Shown one piece after another: positions 22,442-34,788 of a DNA stretch of 64,000 bases. The stretch comes from Oxytricha trifallax (lineage: Eukaryota > Ciliophora > Spirotrichea > Sporadotrichida > Oxytrichidae): positions 1 through 64,000 of the forward strand of contig ARYC01000668.1 in assembly GCA_000711775.1 (NCBI GenBank), read 5' to 3'. The translations under genes and the position numbers were made by a program. The notes under the pieces were generated by a model. It saw only the letters and a list, made by a program, of their open reading frames with translations, searched no databases and was not told where the DNA came from. How positions within the stretch are numbered: the stretch's first letter is position 1; every line of letters starts with the position of its first letter.

Positions 22442-22525
22442 TTAATTAATAACCCCAACCCCTAACAAATTCCCTACAAATCAAAGCACTTATAAACCTC
22501 ATTAAGGAGTTTTGGGGTTTTGATT

Positions 22526-23333
22526 AAATGCAGTTGATCTCAGCACTTGGATTGAAACTACTTGAATATAAACGTGCCGGCAAAAGCAAAGCTCATAGTA
22601 GTTGATGAGTATGCATACAGGGTGTATCCATTCAACTATCTTCTTAAGTACCAATAGTATTAAAATTAGATTGTTAATGAATACATGATAAATAGAGATA
22701 CCTAAAGAAAAGACTGCAAGAATTTGCTTAAGGTCGATGGTATTATTTTAAGTTATAATTTCATCGCATTAAAGCTAAAGAAATTTGAGGTGACTCTGAG
22801 AGACTACCTATATCACAATAGAAACCCTGATGATTTAAACGATATACTCTTAGATATGATACAGGGTGTTAAGGAGTTGCATGAACTTGGATATGTTCTT
22901 AGAGATTTGAAGCATGAAAAAGTTATGCTAAATATCTGCCATTTAGAAGTAGTTGTTATCGATTTCAATACAGCTTTAAGATAGGAGATTGTTACTTTAG
23001 CACATGTACTTGGTACTCCAGAGTACCTCCCAATAAGAGAGAAGTGGACTAATGATTCTGTTTAATGAGATGTTTGGGCAGTAGCAGCAATATTATTGGA
23101 AAGTTACTTGGAATGTATGTATTACTTTGGTAATAAGCATGAAAAACAATCAATAAATTTGGCCAAGAAACAAATAATGCAAGAAGAGGTATGCGAAGAA
23201 ATTTAAAGCATAGTTGAGATGATAATCGTGAGAGCTCAAAACTATCCTCGAATAACATTAGATGTAGATGACATCATTAACCCACTAGAGAGAGAGCAAG
23301 TTTCAAGAGATATAATAAAGACAAGCAGATAAA
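22526..23333 (+). pseudogene. 3' piece of element 2 57-kDa gene (kinase-like part)
   Basis: Downstream of the nested element, the protein resumes and reads VYPFNYLLKYQQYQNQ, EVTLRDYLYHNRN, LDMIQGVKELHELGYVLRDL (catalytic His and Arg partly replaced: VLRDLKHEK) and VIDFNTALR, then LGTPEYLP. A TGA stands where element 3 has Trp (before DVWA). The C-terminal part (LDVDDIINPLERE) continues to about 23333. Alignment to the intact element 3 protein is continuous, confirming that the two pieces were one gene. Confidence 0.75.
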
Positions 23334-23482
23334 ATTTGTTTGATTTAAATTCACTAATAAACATTAAATATTTATTAAATTCACATAAAACCTACATTTA
23401 CTCTACTAACACCAATAAGACACCAACAATACGCTAAAAATCAAAGCACTTACAAACCTCATTAAGGGGTTTTGGTGTTTTG

Positions 23483-24050
23483 AATGTACTATTTTCTTTT
23501 TTTATGTCTTGTTGATTTTTTTACGCTAAGCAAGATTACTAAAAGCCTCATTTGTTTTCGAGCAATAGTTTTCGAGTTATGACCAAAATTAAATACAATC
23601 TTATGCATAAAAAAAATCATAAAAATTGCAAAAATTTAAAATATTTTTTGTATCTTTAATTATTAAAAATCATTATTTAGGTTTTTTGTCATATTCTGAG
23701 CAAAAATATAATAATTGAAGTAATATTTTGGAAAGTAACAATATTTCTTATGTTTATTAATTGCATTAAATATTGATTTCTTGACAATATATCGTTACTT
23801 TCCAAAATATTACTTCAATTATTATATTTTTGCTCAGAATATGACAAAACACCTAAATAATGATTTTTAATAAAATAAAGATACAAAAAATATTTTTAAT
23901 TTTGGCAATTTTCATTATTTTTTTTATGCATAAGATTGTACTTAATTTTGGTCATAGCTCGAAAACTGTTGCTCGAAAGCAAATGGTGTTTTTAGTAATC
24001 TTGCTCAGCGTAAAAAATCTACAAGATATCAAAAATGAAAATAGTACATT
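23483..24050. repeat. inverted-repeat (foldback) element abutting TBE element 2
   Basis: Arms 23483-23739 and 23794-24050 (257 bases each) are inverted, slightly diverged copies (AATGTACTATTTTC versus GAAAATAGTACATT at the outer edges, GGAAAGTAAC versus GTTACTTTCC inside), with a 54-base spacer. The left edge touches the last base of TBE element 2, so the TBE inserted precisely at the element's border or used its AAT as target. The open frame at 23860-24102 is in an arm and not credible. Confidence 0.8.
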
Positions 24051-24342
24051 AGGGGGGATGTTTGACCTGCATTATTTTATTATTATTATTATTATATATT
24101 AATGTTCCACTATTAAGCGAAAATAAATACCAAAAATATGTTTTCAACTATAAAACTTCCAAACAATAATAAATCAACTTTGAATTCTATAAATTTATCT
24201 CCAATTATGCATTCTTTCACATTGACTTAAATTTATTTAAAAATTTTTAGTCATTATTTATTAAAATAGTGACTAATATTTATACCAAATGAAAAAAGAA
24301 TAAAAGATTAGATTATTAAGTGATATTATAATTTAATTATTA

Positions 24343-27169
24343 ATGAGAAAAAAATCACATCATATTTATTTATTTCAAATTACTTAAAACAGCAGTCTAA
24401 CTAAAGCTCAGTCATTCAAGCGAGCAGCAGTCCCAACAAACTTTAAAAATGAAAAAATAAACGCTAAAATTAAACTAGATATCGATGACTAGGAGCAAAA
24501 TATTAAATTAATTTACATTTATATTAAAAATCATGAGTTTATAAAAATATACTGCTTAGTTTTAGCGCTTAAGCTGAAATTCTAATATTCGGCGATAAAT
24601 ACAATTAATTATATATTTAAAAATGTAAAAATGCTTAAATCTTACAATATTTAATGATAACCTAATCATATATAAATATGAAATTGAAAACGATAATTCA
24701 GCGGAAAATGAAGATATGTTCAAGCTATTTTTTAATTAAAATTAGTTCTAAAATAATCTAAATTACAAATATTTCTTTAAATTTTAAATCATTAGAATAG
24801 TATAAACTTATATTTTATATTTAAAATTAAATTACAGTTATAATATTCCACTAAGCATTAAAAAAACAAATTTCACTATCAAGTTGCTCAATTAATGAGT
24901 AAATCATAGAATAATAGATCATATTAAAGTATTTCATTACAATTTTTATTAATCATTATCATTGACATGTCTACTTAACTTTTAAACCAATTAATTAAAT
25001 TAAATTTTTTTAAAGATATTTTAATTATTTTATTATTTATTGCTAAATAACTCCAATTCATTATCAATTAAAAAGAAATTAATCATCAATAAAAGCTCTT
25101 TTTTTTAAATATATATATATATATATATTAATTATATTTATAATTAATATAAAATATAAATTATAACTCAATTTAGAAAACATCAAAGATTAATGCATTA
25201 AAATTGAAGAAGGAAACTTTGAAAATAAATATAGAGTATCTAAATTCATTAGCTCTGGTTCTTAAGCGAAGTTATATTTGAGCAAAGTTAAGAATTTTGA
25301 TGAAAATATTTAATACAATATTGTCATTTTTTGAGTTTTTCGGCTTTATAAGAAAGTAAATATCAATTTTATTTATAACTCAACAAAATAGAATTTTAGT
25401 ATTACTTAATAAAATAGAAATATGAATAAAAAAAAATCTTATTAATTTCTGACATTTGATTAATTTCTATATTTACAATAATCGAGTTTTTCCATCGATA
25501 ATTTGATTTTATCACAATAACTAATATCTCAATAGAATTTTACCATTAACATTACTTTAAATTTTTCTCTATAAATAATAATTTTTTTCATATTTCTTGT
25601 ATTATTATTGATTTATCAATAATCTTCCTATATTTAATTTTTATTAAAATTTGATGAATCTTTGATGTAAAGTCATGTGGCCGTAAAAGAGTATAATATT
25701 TTGAGCGACTTTTAGTACAAACAAATTTTAAATGAAATAGGTATGTTGAGGTAGCTCTATAACTGCCAAAATATTACTTAACTTCATGAAGTATATTAAG
25801 ATTCAAAAATAAATATATTGAAGTCAATGATAATAATAATTAATTTTAATTATAAATAAAAGTTAAGATGAAAAATCTGTGAAATTAGTTATGGAATACG
25901 CTGAAGATGGTGACTTATTAACATTTATAGAGGAAATGAATCGCCCAATACCAGAGGAAAAAATTAAAATAATATTTATTATGAAATATTTAATAAATAA
26001 TTGCAAAAGAACAGTTGAATTGAAAAACTAACCCATTATTATAATTAATATTAGAATTAAAATTAGTGTATACTAAAGTGAAGGAATTTATGGATGGCAA
26101 TCTGATTTAATAAGATTTTTTTATTTAAATTAGCAAGAATATATTATGCAATAAATATATTACTCTCAAGATCATAATAAAATAAACTTAGTTTTTATTG
26201 TATCTTATTAATACTCAAGTTATTCTTTCTAGAATTGATAAAATAGTAAAGATAAGGTAATGCTATTTTAAATTGAGTTAGAATCTGAATGATCTCAAGA
26301 TCAAGTAATTCGGACTACTTATGTATTAATTATTATTTATATAATTTCCCTAAATTTATTATAACTGGTTAGTATTATAAATCAGAATATTAATGCTTCA
26401 GTTACTAATAACAGTTGACTATATTCACAAACAGGGTATCATACATAGAGACCTCAAACCAGATAATGTTTTGCTACAAGACAGGCATAAACTAGAAATT
26501 TAAAAAATTATATTGAATGATTTGTAAATTATATAATAAAATTAGAAATTCAAATTGCAGACTTTGGATTGGCTTGCAGAGTAGATGATATTGCAAATAA
26601 AAAGATAAAGTCTGGCACTCCAGGATTCATGGCACCAGAGGTATTAAAGGGTGAAGACTTTAGTGTTAAACTTTAATAAATATTTTAATTTTATGTTAAG
26701 TCAGATGTTTTTAGTCTAGGTTGCAATTTAATTATATACCATACTCCAAATAATGCTCTCAAATTAATAATAAATATAAAATGTTTTTTGCATATTCTAC
26801 ATGATGATTTTTAGAAGAAATTTATTTCAGGCCAAAACTCTAAAATAATTAATATTAGTCAATACTTTCAAAGATTTAGTTTATAAATTATTTGACTTGT
26901 CTATTTATAAAATTTCTTTTTAAATCTTACTACTAATTTTTATAAGATCCTATTGATTTAATAGAAAATTAAACCTAAGGACATGTTTCTAATTAAAATA
27001 AAATATCTAAATTAATTTTATTATCTGCTGAATGCATTTAACTATTATTAAAAAAGTTTTATATAATTAATTCAAATTAATTAAGAATAAATTATTTTTA
27101 GTTGATATATCAATACTGAATAAGATGCTATAAAAAAATGAAAATAATAGATTCTCAATCGAAGAGTGA
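24343..27169 (+). CDS. Ser/Thr protein kinase, interrupted by IESs
   Basis: Plus-strand MDSs in linear order: 24343-24515 (start MRKKSHH possible; SFKRAAVPTNFKNEKINAK), 25195-25320 (YRVSKFISSGSQAKLYLSK, glycine-rich loop), 25668-25800 (HVAVKEYNILSDF, the ATP-binding Lys; NEIGMLR, alpha-C Glu), 25868-25990 (VKLVMEYAEDGDLLTFIEE, hinge), 26385-26500 (GIIHRDLKPDNVLLQD, catalytic loop), 26550-26680 (IADFGLACRVDD, KSGTPGFMAPEVLKGEDF, DFG and APE), 26698-26745 (SDVFSLGCNLI) and 27095-27169 (LNKMLQKNENNRFSIEE then TGA). All key kinase residues are present, so the rearranged gene should encode an active enzyme. The ~350-base gap before the last block may hide another segment. The true 3' end could lie further right. 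Confidence 0.82.
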
Positions 27170-27489
27170 AAATTATAAAAAATAAGTTTATTTTATATTT
27201 AAATTTACATATTTCAATATATATAGTCACTTTAATTTATTTAGAGTGTTTGATGGTAAGTTTGAATCAATAAAATCTTTTGATTTAATATTGCTAAAAT
27301 AAAATACAATTAAATATTTTGAGAATTATAATAAATAAATGAGAGCATAGTTTTTAATATAAAAAAAAGTTGTTAAGATTTTTATATCAAATTATATTTA
27401 AATTATAAACAATAGTAAACAACTATGTTTTAATTATATTAAATATAATCCTAATTATAATTTTTGAATCATTTTAATTTTAATACTAA

Positions 27490-28230
27490 TTTTCTCCAAA
27501 AAGAGTAGAGTTATTGTTAATGAGTTTGGAGGTATATATAAATTTATTATCCAAAAATATATTTCATCACTGCTCTTAACTACTACTAATAAAATGAGAA
27601 TGTAATATCTCTTCTTTGAACAAAATTGAGATTTTCGGGGGTGTACTTCCATATTAATTACTTTTTCATTAAAAAATTTATATATTAAGAAGTAGTCATT
27701 TAGAAAATTAAGTCAAGGTCAAAGATAAAATTAACAAAATGTATTTAGAGAATTTACTTGAATTTAAATCTTTATTTCTTAAAAGAATATTGTTTTGATA
27801 TAAGTAATTTGTATTAAATAACCCATAAATTAGTCAAGGAGTATGAAAGAAAATAGTATAGAGTTGATATGGCAAACATTAAGAAATTAAATTATAATAA
27901 AACATCTCACTTTCGAATGCAACTCGACTGAATTTAATGTGAACATAAGCTTGAGACTAAGTGGAGAGAATTACAACAATATTGAGAGAAAAAGTGAAAA
28001 CTCACATTAACAATTTCCAGAGCAGCATACAGTATATTTTCTATCTTTTTTTATATCAGTGTTTACATTAACCTTAAACGGATTTGTGGAAATATATTAT
28101 AGTGGTTTATTAACATTCTCACTTAAATATGATAAGCACCACCTTCATTTTACTTTGACTATCAAAGTACTATATCATAGCAGCTAGCTAATATATTGAA
28201 GAAGATTCAAGCAGGATAATCCAAAGACAG
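27490..28230 (+). CDS. probable plus-strand MDSs of unknown protein
   Basis: Coding-like plus blocks: about 27490-27630 (SRVIVNEFGGIYKFIIQKYI), 27838-27932 (VKEYERKQYRVDMANIKKLN) and 27930-28205, which is open for about 90 codons and reads LRLSGENYNNIERKSENSH, a hydrophobic stretch, then LTFSLKYDKHHLHFTLTIK. These could be the C-terminal part of the kinase gene or a separate gene. No domain is recognised and the MDS boundaries are unclear. Confidence 0.35.
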
Positions 28231-29254
28231 GACCTTCCTAAATTTAACTGAATAACTTCAATTTATCATCATAAAGAATATATGTATAGAAATTTATATT
28301 AAAAGTCTCAAAAAGAACATATCTGATTCAATAATGTGTATTAGAATAATTGATTTAAATATTAACATCAAAGCTATTTTTCTTGTCATTCGAAATTTTT
28401 ATCAACATTTGAACTAGAAAAAAGACATTCGCTTATCATTTTTATATTAAGAAAAAAATAATTTTTGTTTATTGCTAATGGGATTTATGCCTTTAAATGA
28501 ATATATCAGAATTTAGGATCTTAATTTATCTAAAAAGCAGTGAAAATTATTATAGTCACTTAATTTGGGGCACCAAATTTTTATTCTAAAAATAAACCCA
28601 TTAAATGAGATTGATTGATTATAAGGGTATTTTTCTAAAAATAGTTATAATTCAAATTTTATTTTTTTCTTCAATTTAAATTATTGAATATTTTAATAAA
28701 TATTAATTGATTAGGGCTTTTATTTAATTTTTTAACTTAGAAATTAAAATATTCAATTTATTTATTGTTGCATTAAAATGAGGTTATTACACAATTCTCA
28801 TTTTATTATATCATTTTTACCTCAATAATTTAACATTTTGAAATTTCTTTATTAATTGATTCTATAGCATGAATGGTTTTATCAAGATAGAAAAGTTAAT
28901 TTTTATTTTTAATTCTATTAATTGCAGTGATTAATATATTTTTTTATGAAAAATACTTCAATATATTTATATGCATTTTTATTTTATTATTTTCATGCAA
29001 TAATATTTTTAGAGAAATTATTTTTTATAATTAATTAAAATTAAGTCATCGTTTAAAGCATATTTAATAATATTGTATAAATTTAATTTTGATGGGGAAG
29101 ATTAAATTAAATTAATTGATTTATTCACATAAATAAAAATTTTATCATTTTTTTAAAAACTAATCGAAAATTTGATAACAAGACTTTATGAAATTAATTA
29201 TTAATTACAAATTTTAAGTTGTTGATGAATTAAGAATAACTAAAAATATTTTGA
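28231..29254. other. AT-rich stretch, no clear gene
   Basis: About 1 kb of AT-rich DNA. A few short open pieces (for example MPLNEYIRIQDLNLSKKQ near 28490) lack support. No repeat or RNA signature was found. Confidence 0.35.
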
Positions 29255-29676
29255 TATTGCTGAAATATAATTGATTTGGGAAATTTAAATGAAAATTAAT
29301 GATTAATTATTATAATTCGTGGCAGTTAATCTTCTGGAAACCTAGACAATATGGTACTTGTTCGATAGAGAATTAAAAATTAATTGGACTTTACTATTAG
29401 CGGTACCCCTCTATCGCATCACTGAAGCGAGATAACTTGACTTAAATTTTTGGCAAAAAATTCCATTAAACAAATCACCAAAAATTTAAGTCAAGTTATC
29501 TCGCTTCAGTGATGCGATAGAGGGGTACCGCTAATAGTAAAGTCCAATTAATTTTTAATTCTCTATCGAACAAGTACCATATTGTCTAGGTTTCCAGAAG
29601 ATTAACTGCCACGAATTATAATAATTAATCATTAATTTTCATTTAAATTTCCCAAATCAATTATATTTCAGCAATA
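29255..29676. repeat. foldback element with ~199-bp near-perfect arms
   Basis: Arms 29255-29453 and 29478-29676 are inverted copies (outer edge TATTGCTGAAATA / TATTTCAGCAATA, inner GGTACCCCTCTATCGCATC / GATGCGATAGAGGGGTACC) around a 24-base loop. The near identity of the arms implies recent formation or gene-conversion-like maintenance. A decayed relative lies near 60690-61010. No clear target duplication is visible. Confidence 0.88.
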
Positions 29677-31172
29677 ATAGTAAAAAATATCATTTGATAT
29701 ATAGTTTTGTCAATTGCAAAATTAAGCTGATTGTATAGCTTTAATATTATAATTTTTATACTCTATAGGAATATAATTTAAGTTAAGTTACCAAATAAAT
29801 TTTTTATTATATTAGTAGTTTTAATTAAATTTTTACAATTTATTTATACGTGATAAATACATTTCTCCAGAGATAGAGATCAGAATGTTTGGATGTAATA
29901 AACTCACTTAACTAATTTAAAATAAATGAAAGAATGTCTGGCTAAGTAGAGAAATTTTAATAATCCCAAATAGACAGTAGTAATATATATAGTTTTTATT
30001 TTTTATTATATAAATAAATAAAAATTTTAATGAAATTTTTGGCATTCTTTTTTCTAGATTTATAAACTCAGTTTATATTGGATTTTACATAAAAAATTTG
30101 ATCAAATTCATCAAAATAAAAAATAAACTAAACCTATTTTAATAATTTGTCTAGTAGCTAAAAATCATAATTTCTATAAATTTTAAAGGTGTAAATATTT
30201 TGAATTAATTTGATATTTTAAGAAATTAATCATTGAACAATTAAATTTTTCAGCTCTAAGATAGACAAATTAAATTTAATTTCTTCTAATAAATATGTAA
30301 ATAGAGGTAGAAATTTACTGCTAGCAAGATGGCATCAATTAGTACATATACTAAAACTCCAAATAATTATTATATTCATAGTAACATCGGATCGAGCAAT
30401 TTGGTTATTAACTCTTCAAATCAGCTTTAAATGCATAAAAATTGATAAAACAAATCTATAATTTATACGGTAATATCTATAAAGTTATATTATATTCTTA
30501 TATTTATTCGCAATGCAAATGAAACAGACTACTTCAACAGTAAAACAAATTTAATCATCCTTAAAATTATTTTTTCAATGTATTATGATTTCTACATACA
30601 ATTTTAATTAAAATTTTTTTTAAATTTATAAATGGTTTAGGACAACAGAAGAATGATAGAATAAAAATAAATCCATAATATTAAAATCAGATGTGTCTAG
30701 TTCAATAACCTTCTAACTTTTTTATAGTATAAATATTTTAATTATATTGTGCAAATTTAACTTAAAAGTTGAAGTTAATTAAGAAAATTGTGACACGGAA
30801 AGTAAATTATATAAATTAAAAATATAATTTATTTTAGAAAGTTGCTAGGAAGGCTAGTTAAGCATGAGAGCGAAAAAGTATTTAAATTTGAATAAAAGAA
30901 CAAGTATTTAAGAATCAATCACTCAAAATAAATTGCTATCTAACAATTTATATAAATGAAAACTTTATATATTCATCGTAAAATCTTATAACTTTTTTAA
31001 TTTAAATTAAATATTATATATAAACAAGAATATCGTTTAAACTTCGAGAATATTTATATGAAAAAAGTTTGCAAAAAAAATGTCAAGAGTTTGAAATTCA
31101 TTTTCCCTAATTAAACATCACATAATCAATAAATAATTTGCAATAGATAGTGGTATAAAATATTGAAATTAT
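29677..31172. other. AT-rich stretch between two repeat elements
   Basis: About 1.5 kb of AT-rich DNA with no convincing coding block in either strand. It ends in GAAATTAT (31165-31172), the left target duplicate of the next element. Confidence 0.35.
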
Positions 31173-33391
31173 GGATGCCCCCCACATACCTGGAATTTTT
31201 TTAAATTCCAGTTTTAAATTTGAATTCCAGATCTGGAAAAAAAATTCCAGTTTTAAATCTGGAACCAAAAAAAAAATTATTTATTCCAGATTTAGATCTG
31301 GAATTCCAGATATAAATCTGGAATTTTTTTTCCAGATCTGGAACCTCATTCAAATATTTTTTTTATTTTTTCAATTAATATTTATTCAAAAAAAATATAT
31401 TTTTTTCCAATTAATATTTATCAATAAAATTTATAAATTTTTATGTTTCCAATTATTATTTATTTTAAGAAAAAAACTCTTAAATATATCTTCTATATAT
31501 AAATAATTAAATCTATTATTCTTGATGAAATAGTATTTTTGACCTTTAAGAATCTTCAAAATTTTGTATATTTTAATAGGTACTATAATAAAAATAAAAA
31601 AAAATTTTCTAAATACATTCCTACCCTTTATTTTATAATATTTTTTAATATAATAATTATCAGTTGTTTTTTTTTTAAATCTTTTATAAATAACTTTGAC
31701 ATAGTAATAGAATTGTATAAAACCCCATTTATTAAAGACTGTTTAAATTTTAATGGTATATAATAAAGAAATACACATTTATAATTTATTAATTATATAT
31801 TTTAGCGATCTAATCCAAAAAATTAACTCTTTTTCTGTAATCAGTAATAGTTTGTATATAATTTTTACCTCCTATTAATAACTTTGTAATGTATTGTAAT
31901 TATTTTAAAAATAATCCTTATATTTGAAAATTAAATTATAGTTATTTGACTTTTTCATTGACGATTTTAATTATGAAGAATTTCATATTTTTAAATCTGG
32001 ATTTTAGAGAATATTTCAATAATAATGGCAATGCAATAGTTTAAATTCATAGACTTATATAGAGTGATTGAAATTGTTAGTTACCCTTTATTAAGTAAAA
32101 TTATGTTATATAAATGTTAACTTTGTTACTTTATCATATGGGTACATATAATTGCATTAATCTTGGATCAGTGCGTTCAAGTTCAGATAAAATTATTATA
32201 ATATATGATTAATTATATTGTTTAAACTATTTGACTATATCTAATATTAAGTAAAATAAATCTTTAATTAATCATTATAATAAAGATCTTACTCTTTTAA
32301 TTTTTATAAGTATATTTTTTTAAATATATCTTCTTATCTAAAGATAGTTCTAGTATGGTTGATAATCTATACATTCATTAATTTTTATAATTTTTAGTTT
32401 GACTCCATGTTGATTTTTAAACTAATTTAATATTTAGTTAATATTTTAATTTAATTTACATGTGTAATCAAATTTCCAAAATTAGTTTACACATAAAAGT
32501 CATCATTTATGATTAGAGGGTCTATTTTAAATTTTGACAATTCTATTTAGAATTATAAGTTTACCAAAGTGCAATGTTAAGCACACTAATCATTAAATAT
32601 ATTAATTTATCATCGACTAATTTTAATTTAGAATATTTTTCTTATAGTACTAAGAATTCCTTATAAAAATTATTAATTATATCAAGATATAAGTATTTTA
32701 TTCTATCTATGTTTGAATCCTTAATTATACTATATATAAAGATAGTTTAACTAAAATTTGAAATTTGATTACATATAGAATTTCAATTAAAATGCTAAAT
32801 ATATATTAATAAAACACTCAAACTTGCAGTAAAAGTCTATAGACTTTTTAACCATCACTAAATGCATTTGAATGTCAAAAGTAACTTTTTTATTAAAAAT
32901 GATATAATTTTTATATTAATATTTGCATTATATTTTCAATTAATTTTCATTTATTAAAAAGACTTATTAACTTATAAATCATAATTTTATATTTAAAATT
33001 AATTTTTTAAATAATAATATATACAAAATGAAAGTAATATTAAGATAAAAAATAATTACTAAGTTTGAAAAAAAATTTTCAAAAAATATTATATTTTAGA
33101 AAAATCTTATTAAAATTATATAAAATAAAAAAATGTCAAAATTTATTAATGATTTTTATTAAAAAAATTTAAAAGCAAAATTCATAGTTATGTCTGATAT
33201 ATACTAGTTTTAAATCTGAAGTTCCAGATTTAAATCTGGAATTCCAGTTTCAAATCTGGAACATTTTTCTCAGATCTGGAATTCCAGTTTTAAAAAAAAG
33301 TTCCAGATTTAAAACTGGAATTCCAGTTTTAAACTGGAATTCAAATTTAAAACTGGAATTAAAAAAAATTCCAGGTATGTGGGGGGCATCC
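31173..33391. mobile_element. 2.2-kb element with TTCCAG-rich inverted ends and 8-bp target duplication
   Basis: Outer ends GGATGCCCCCCACATACC and its inverse GGTATGTGGGGGGCATCC are flanked by GAAATTAT on both sides (31165-31172 and 33392-33399), an exact 8-bp direct repeat. Inside each end lie about 180 bases of short alternating AATTCCAG and AAATCTGGAA units, themselves able to form nested hairpins. The 1.8-kb interior is extremely AT-rich, and its open frames are low-complexity Phe/Ile/Asn/Lys with no transposase motif. An 8-bp duplication is typical of hAT-like and some other cut-and-paste families, so this is probably a non-autonomous element. Confidence 0.82.
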
Positions 33392-33399
33392 GAAATTAT

Positions 33400-34788
33400 A
33401 TATAAATACATTAAAAAAAATAAGTAAATTTAAAAAAAATATTATAAAAGTTACAAAATTTTAATTTAAAAAATAATTATTATGATATTTATAGGTAAAA
33501 ATGATATTTTATTTAAAAAATTTACCTATTAAAAGTTATAAGAAAACTATTCTAGTATGAGTCTGGAATAATAAGAGTAGTAAAAGTTTATGTTAGTTAA
33601 TACTTTAATTAGTTTATATAGTAGATATAAATTTTAGTTTAAAATAATTTAAATTTGTTAATGTCTAGATAAATGGAATGATGATATCTTTTAATGTTTA
33701 ATATCAATATTCAGAAGTTATTAAATTTTAATTTATTTTGGTTAATAAAATAAAGAGATAAATATTAAAACATAAACCTTATAAAATGTCAAATAATGTT
33801 AAGAATAAACATAAAAATTTTACATGCAATATCTTTTATACTTAAATCTTAGGGGAATATAAATTTGACGTTACAAACATTTGAATTATATTAAGAATTT
33901 AATACTTAAATAAAAATGAGTTTTAAAAAATAATTATGCTTCTTAACAAATTTAAACTGTACCTTTTTTTAAAAAAAATATATAAATAAGCATTATAATG
34001 AAAAATTTCATTTATTTAAGAATAAATTTATAATTTTAACTTATCAGCAAAGAAAATTATGAACTATGAAGAGTATAATAAGAAAGTAGTAGTCTTGTAT
34101 CCAAGCTGTAGAAGTTAAGAGTCCAAGGAAAAACATTCAAAAATATAAATATCATAAACTTTCGATAAAAAATAAAATTTATCAAAACCTAAGGATTATT
34201 TTTATATTTAAATTAATAATTTAATTAAAAGAAAAATCTATTTATGTTTCTAAAGACTGAGATTTATTTGAGAGATTTTTTTAAAAATAAAGTTTTATTA
34301 TTTTAATTGTATTTTGAAAACGATAGCAATAAAATATATTTCTTAAAATAGAACAACTATTTTTATATAGTTGTAGAAATAATAAAAAATCCCGAGAATA
34401 ATATTAAAAAAATTATACTGATATTTTAAGGAATTTAATACAAATGATAATTAAAATTTCAAAAAGAATGATATTATATTTGATACATGAAATAATGAGA
34501 TAAGAAGCTTTTCTAATAATTACTGATAAATTTATTCTCTTAGTTTTTTATACTTTTATAAAAGAAATGATAAATAGTTATGTACTCCAATGTCTTAAGC
34601 ATTTAACAAATATATTACATTATGATATAAATAATAAACTAAATTTAATTTTAACATTATAGAGTTACATATGTAACAGATATTAAAATGACATTTATAA
34701 TTAAATTAAGTTAAGATTATCAAAATATTAATAATTTAAACATCATTTATATAATCTAATTACGTCATTCTATAATTCTACTATCTCT
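33400..34788. other. AT-rich stretch, no clear gene
   Basis: About 1.4 kb between the 2.2-kb element and the transporter stop codon. It is very AT-rich and I see no supported coding block, repeat or RNA. Confidence 0.35.

Larger units (their letters stand above)
18435..22522 (-). mobile_element. TBE: TBE element 3, complete ends, nested in element 2
   Basis: Ends are CAAAACCCCAAAACCCCTTA (left) and GGGGTTTTG (right), flanked by ATT at 18432-18434 and 22523-22525 as a perfect 3-bp target duplication. Length is 4088 bp, close to the classical ~4.1-kb TBE1 size. Inverted repeats extend at least to GGGGTTGGGGTT (left, near 18510) and its inverse near 22450. Genes: 57-kDa (minus), 22-kDa (plus) and transposase (minus). 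It interrupts the 57-kDa gene of element 2. Confidence 0.92.
15603..23482 (+). mobile_element. TBE: TBE element 2, decayed, split by nested element 3
   Basis: The left end begins CAAAACCCCAAAACCC after GGTATT. The right end finishes GGGGTTTTGGTGTTTTG before AATGTAC. The flanking triplets are ATT (15600-15602) and AAT (23483-23485), so the expected duplication is imperfect by one base. Removing the nested element (18435-22522 plus one ATT) leaves about 3.8 kb with transposase (plus), 22-kDa (minus) and 57-kDa (plus) genes. All three carry frame changes or internal TGA. The right inverted repeat is closer to that of element 3 than to this element's own left end. Confidence 0.82.

Noticed and set aside
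23860..24102. 80-codon plus-strand ORF
   Set aside because: It is contained in one arm of the inverted-repeat element, and the mirror arm is also open. No protein features.
31171..31763. Two plus-strand ORFs (111 and 74 codons)
   Set aside because: They lie in the AT-rich interior and TTCCAG ladder of the 2.2-kb element. The products are low-complexity Phe/Ile/Lys with no domain.
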